Positions 14,984 to 16,007 of a DNA stretch of 16,007 nucleotides are shown here, piece after piece (positions within the stretch are counted from its first letter, which is position 1; every line of letters starts with the position of its first letter). The notes beneath the pieces are model-generated. The model saw nothing but the letters and a program-made list of their open reading frames with translations, had not been told where the DNA came from and did no database searches. This DNA comes from CAZAMT01 sp964486145. Lineage in GTDB: Bacteria; Bacteroidota; Bacteroidia; Bacteroidales; JAAAOM01. Made by a program: the position numbers and the translations under genes. The stretch is from NCBI GenBank assembly GCA_964486145.1, contig CAZAMT010000062.1:1-16007 (forward strand). The letters run 5' to 3'.

Positions 14984-15157
14984 GTGAAAGAAGGATTTGA
15001 AATAAGGGTTGAAAATGATTCTGACACTGATGAGAATAAGGAAGTGAAAGTAGGGAGAAAGAAGGAAAGCAGGGAAGATATGAAAAGGGAGAGTCAGAAG
15101 ATATTTTGGAAAGAGGGATTTGAAATAAAATCAGATTTGGTTGGAAGTGGAGAGTGA
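14984..15157 (+). CDS. Doubtful 57-residue Lys/Glu-rich small ORF
   Basis: A GTG-started frame of 57 codons with no ATG upstream before an in-frame TAA at 14945. GAGGAAG (14972-14978) lies five bases before the GTG, a good Shine-Dalgarno match, although this phylum uses such sites little. The product would be highly charged, with KEGFEI at residues 2-7 and again at 43-48. The underlying 19-of-20-base repeat is 123 bases apart and so stays in frame. The skewed composition could produce such a frame by chance, since stop codons starting with T are rare in purine-rich DNA. No homology is recognised. Confidence 0.2.
   Translation: MKEGFEIRVENDSDTDENKEVKVGRKKESREDMKRESQKIFWKEGFEIKSDLVGSGE
14986..15128 (+). 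repeat. Direct repeat pair inside the C-poor region
   Basis: GAAAGAAGGATTTGAAATAA (14986-15005) recurs at 15109-15128 with one mismatch, 123 bases apart. A second word, AGATTTGGTT, occurs at 14951-14960 and 15133-15142. Together they suggest internal duplication within the candidate RNA or small ORF. Confidence 0.6.
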
Positions 15158-15189
15158 ATCTTCCTCCGCTTAGAAACTTAAATATGTAT

Positions 15190-15276
15190 GTTTGATTTGT
15201 GTGGTTTGTGAGTGTTAAGTTTGATTAAAGAGAGAGTAGGTTTGATTTAGGGTTGTTTAGTGTGGTTTGGTTTGAC
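15190..15276 (+). repeat. G/T-rich repeats of GTTTGATT and GTGTGGTTTG
   Basis: GTTTGATT occurs at 15190, 15219 and 15240, with a partial copy GTTTGACA at 15270. GTGTGGTTTG occurs at 15199-15208 and 15260-15269. The copies are spaced 29, 21 and 30 bases, directly before the terminator stem. They could be repeated protein-binding or pairing sites in the transcript, or simple low-complexity drift. Confidence 0.5.
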
Positions 15277-15309
15277 AGGGTGGCATGTATGTGCCATCCT
15301 GTTTTTTTT
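15275..15309 (+). terminator. Strong intrinsic terminator with no conventional gene upstream
   Basis: ACAGGGTGGCA (15275-15285) pairs with TGCCATCCTGT (15292-15302) over 11 positions, one a G-U pair, around a six-base loop. Seven further T follow to 15309. Read on the plus strand it is a textbook terminator. The nearest plus-strand conventional gene upstream, ispD, is 3.5 kb away behind an opposing operon, so it must end a local transcript. Confidence 0.85.
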
Positions 15310-15382
15310 GCGCTCATGGCATGCTTTGGAGGGGTTGGAAAGTAACAGAAGATTTAATTGTTAAATAAAGTTCATTCTTTAG

Positions 15383-15754
15383 ATGCGGAAATTTAGAATT
15401 TTGATTGTTGATGACCACCCACACTTTATCAATGCCCTCAAATTCATGTTATCCGATGCATTCGAAGACCGAATACATTCAATAGATGAGGCATACAACG
15501 GCTCTGAATGTATTGACAAACTGTCAGAGAAAATAATTGATTTGGTTTTTATGGATATTGATATGCCTGTGATGAACGGCATTGAAACAACAAAAATCGT
15601 TCGCAATAAATATCGCGATCTGGTAATCATAGCGCTTTCTTTCCATGCAGATATGAAATACATCGTTCAGATGATTGAAGCCGGGGCACGCAATTACATC
15701 GTTAAAGAAGAAATTAGCAAAGAACTATTGGCCGGTGTTTTTGAGAAAATGTGA
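15383..15754 (+). CDS. Stand-alone response-regulator receiver domain
   Basis: A 123-residue protein consisting of one receiver domain. The acidic pair Asp10-Asp11 (IVDDHP), phosphoacceptor Asp58 (FMDIDMPVMNG), switch residue Ser86 (IALSFH) and Lys108 (YIVKEE) are all present, so it should accept phosphate from a histidine kinase. The sequence style (VDDHP, receiver of about 120 residues) is that of NarL-type regulators, but no helix-turn-helix output domain follows before the stop. It may act as a phosphate relay or sink, or as a partner-binding switch like CheY. No kinase gene adjoins it; the hybrid kinase 5 kb upstream is a possible but unproven partner. Its 3' end carries one arm of an 11-bp inverted repeat shared with the broken gene opposite, so loss of an output domain cannot be excluded. 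Confidence 0.85.
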   Translation: MRKFRILIVDDHPHFINALKFMLSDAFEDRIHSIDEAYNGSECIDKLSEKIIDLVFMDIDMPVMNGIETTKIVRNKYRDLVIIALSFHADMKYIVQMIEAGARNYIVKEEISKELLAGVFEKM

Positions 15755-16007
15755 AAATTACATTTTAGAAATGGGGGTAGCCAATAGTTCATATTTCCAA
15801 ATTTACCCGCAGGTTTTGCATTACTGTCAGTGGTGATGCATGCGCCTGGGTGCACCTGGTTCATTTTAGTGACTTTTGGATCGTCATGATAAAAGGTAAC
15901 TGTTTTTACATCAGGAACATCAAGAAATCCGAGCGGGCCAGCCCATTTCATCAACTTTTCATAAGCCTGTCCAATGAAGTAAAAAGGTCCTGTATGCCTG
16001 CAATAAA
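15694..16007 (-). pseudogene. Broken GyrI-like (AraC effector-type) domain gene
   Basis: The minus-strand frame is open to the right edge and continues past the ATG at 15951, so the true start lies outside the window. In order it reads YCRHTGPFYFIGQAYEKL, MKWAGPLGF, FYHDDPKVT and GACITTDSNAKPAGKFGNMN. This matches the GyrI-like effector-binding domain found alone or behind AraC-type DNA-binding domains (RHTGPY...IG, YDDP, DACIT.D...PEGE.G). The strand expected next, with a GGKYAV-like motif, is missing. From about 15787 the frame runs through unrelated sequence and antisense to the receiver gene, to a stop at 15694. Neither of the other two frames restores the motif. The domain therefore looks cut off at its C-terminal part. 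A small chance remains that it is a divergent but intact protein. Confidence 0.6.
15722..15790. repeat. Perfect 11-bp inverted repeat at a gene junction
   Basis: GAACTATTGGC (15722-15732), inside the receiver gene's last codons, and GCCAATAGTTC (15780-15790) are exact reverse complements with a 47-base gap. The right arm coincides with the point where GyrI-like similarity on the minus strand stops. There is no T-run, so it is not an intrinsic terminator. Confidence 0.7.

Larger units (their letters stand above)
14913..15309 (+). ncRNA. Candidate C-depleted non-coding RNA
   Basis: The interval lies between a perfect -7 box and a strong intrinsic terminator on the same strand. Composition is extreme. 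From 14971 to 15157 only 6 of 187 bases are C and about 77% are purines. From 15171 to 15274 one of 104 bases is C, and the strand is G/T-rich. Between them, 15158-15170 (ATCTTCCTCCGCT) holds six C in 13 bases, including CCTCC, the core of the anti-Shine-Dalgarno sequence. A terminator without a conventional gene in front is the main argument for a non-coding transcript. The 5' end is a guess from the -7 box. A small protein gene, or decayed low-complexity DNA, are the alternatives. No known RNA family is recognised. Confidence 0.4.

Noticed and set aside
14984..15276. CRISPR-like array in the repetitive intergenic region
   Set aside because: The repeated words are 8-20 bases, imperfectly spaced and low in complexity; there are no uniform repeats and spacers, and no cas genes.

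Overview
The window looks like a chromosomal segment of a member of the Bacteroidota. The DNA is AT-rich. Several intergenic regions carry the phylum's -7 element TAnnTTTG. The gene families also fit: a CrtD-type carotenoid desaturase, a FucP-like sugar transporter with ROK kinases, an RlpA-SPOR protein and hybrid two-component proteins. I see no phage genes, transposase, tRNA, rRNA or CRISPR array.

Layout. Positions 1-3326 (minus strand) hold a lipoprotein cytochrome c, a lipoprotein sorbosone/glucose-dehydrogenase-like beta-propeller and a CrtD-like desaturase. The first two look like an electron-transfer pair outside the cytoplasm. Positions 3442-4137 (plus) hold an RlpA-like cell-wall protein, which converges on a tandem universal stress protein (4248-5099, minus). 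Positions 5313-8554 (plus) form a sugar operon: a FucP-like MFS transporter overlapping a first ROK protein, then a second ROK protein, closed by a clear intrinsic terminator. A 9-bp inverted repeat sits just upstream. Both ROK proteins have lost the usual zinc-binding cysteine motif. Positions 8694-10295 encode a soluble PAS hybrid histidine kinase. It converges on a DUF2461 gene, which is divergent from ispD (11029-11703) of isoprenoid synthesis.

Positions 11760-14677 (minus) form a tightly overlapped operon: TetR regulator, ABC ATPase and two membrane permeases. Its promoter has a perfect -7 box between two near-identical copies of a TetR-type operator, which also settles the tetR start codon. 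This is most likely a self-regulated export system.

The 644 bases between the operator and the next gene (14739-15382) have no conventional gene but are far from featureless. They contain a perfect plus-strand -7 box, about 300 bases almost free of C on the plus strand (13 C in 304, six of them in one 13-base patch containing CCTCC), direct repeats, and then a strong intrinsic terminator. I read this as a candidate C-depleted non-coding RNA. A 57-codon GTG-started frame inside it is the alternative reading. This is the best candidate here for something undescribed.

The right end holds a stand-alone response-regulator receiver domain and, on the opposite strand, part of a GyrI-like (AraC effector-type) domain. 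Similarity to that domain appears to stop at one arm of a perfect 11-bp inverted repeat. The other arm lies inside the receiver gene, which suggests a rearrangement junction.

All family assignments come from reading motifs by eye. No database search was run.
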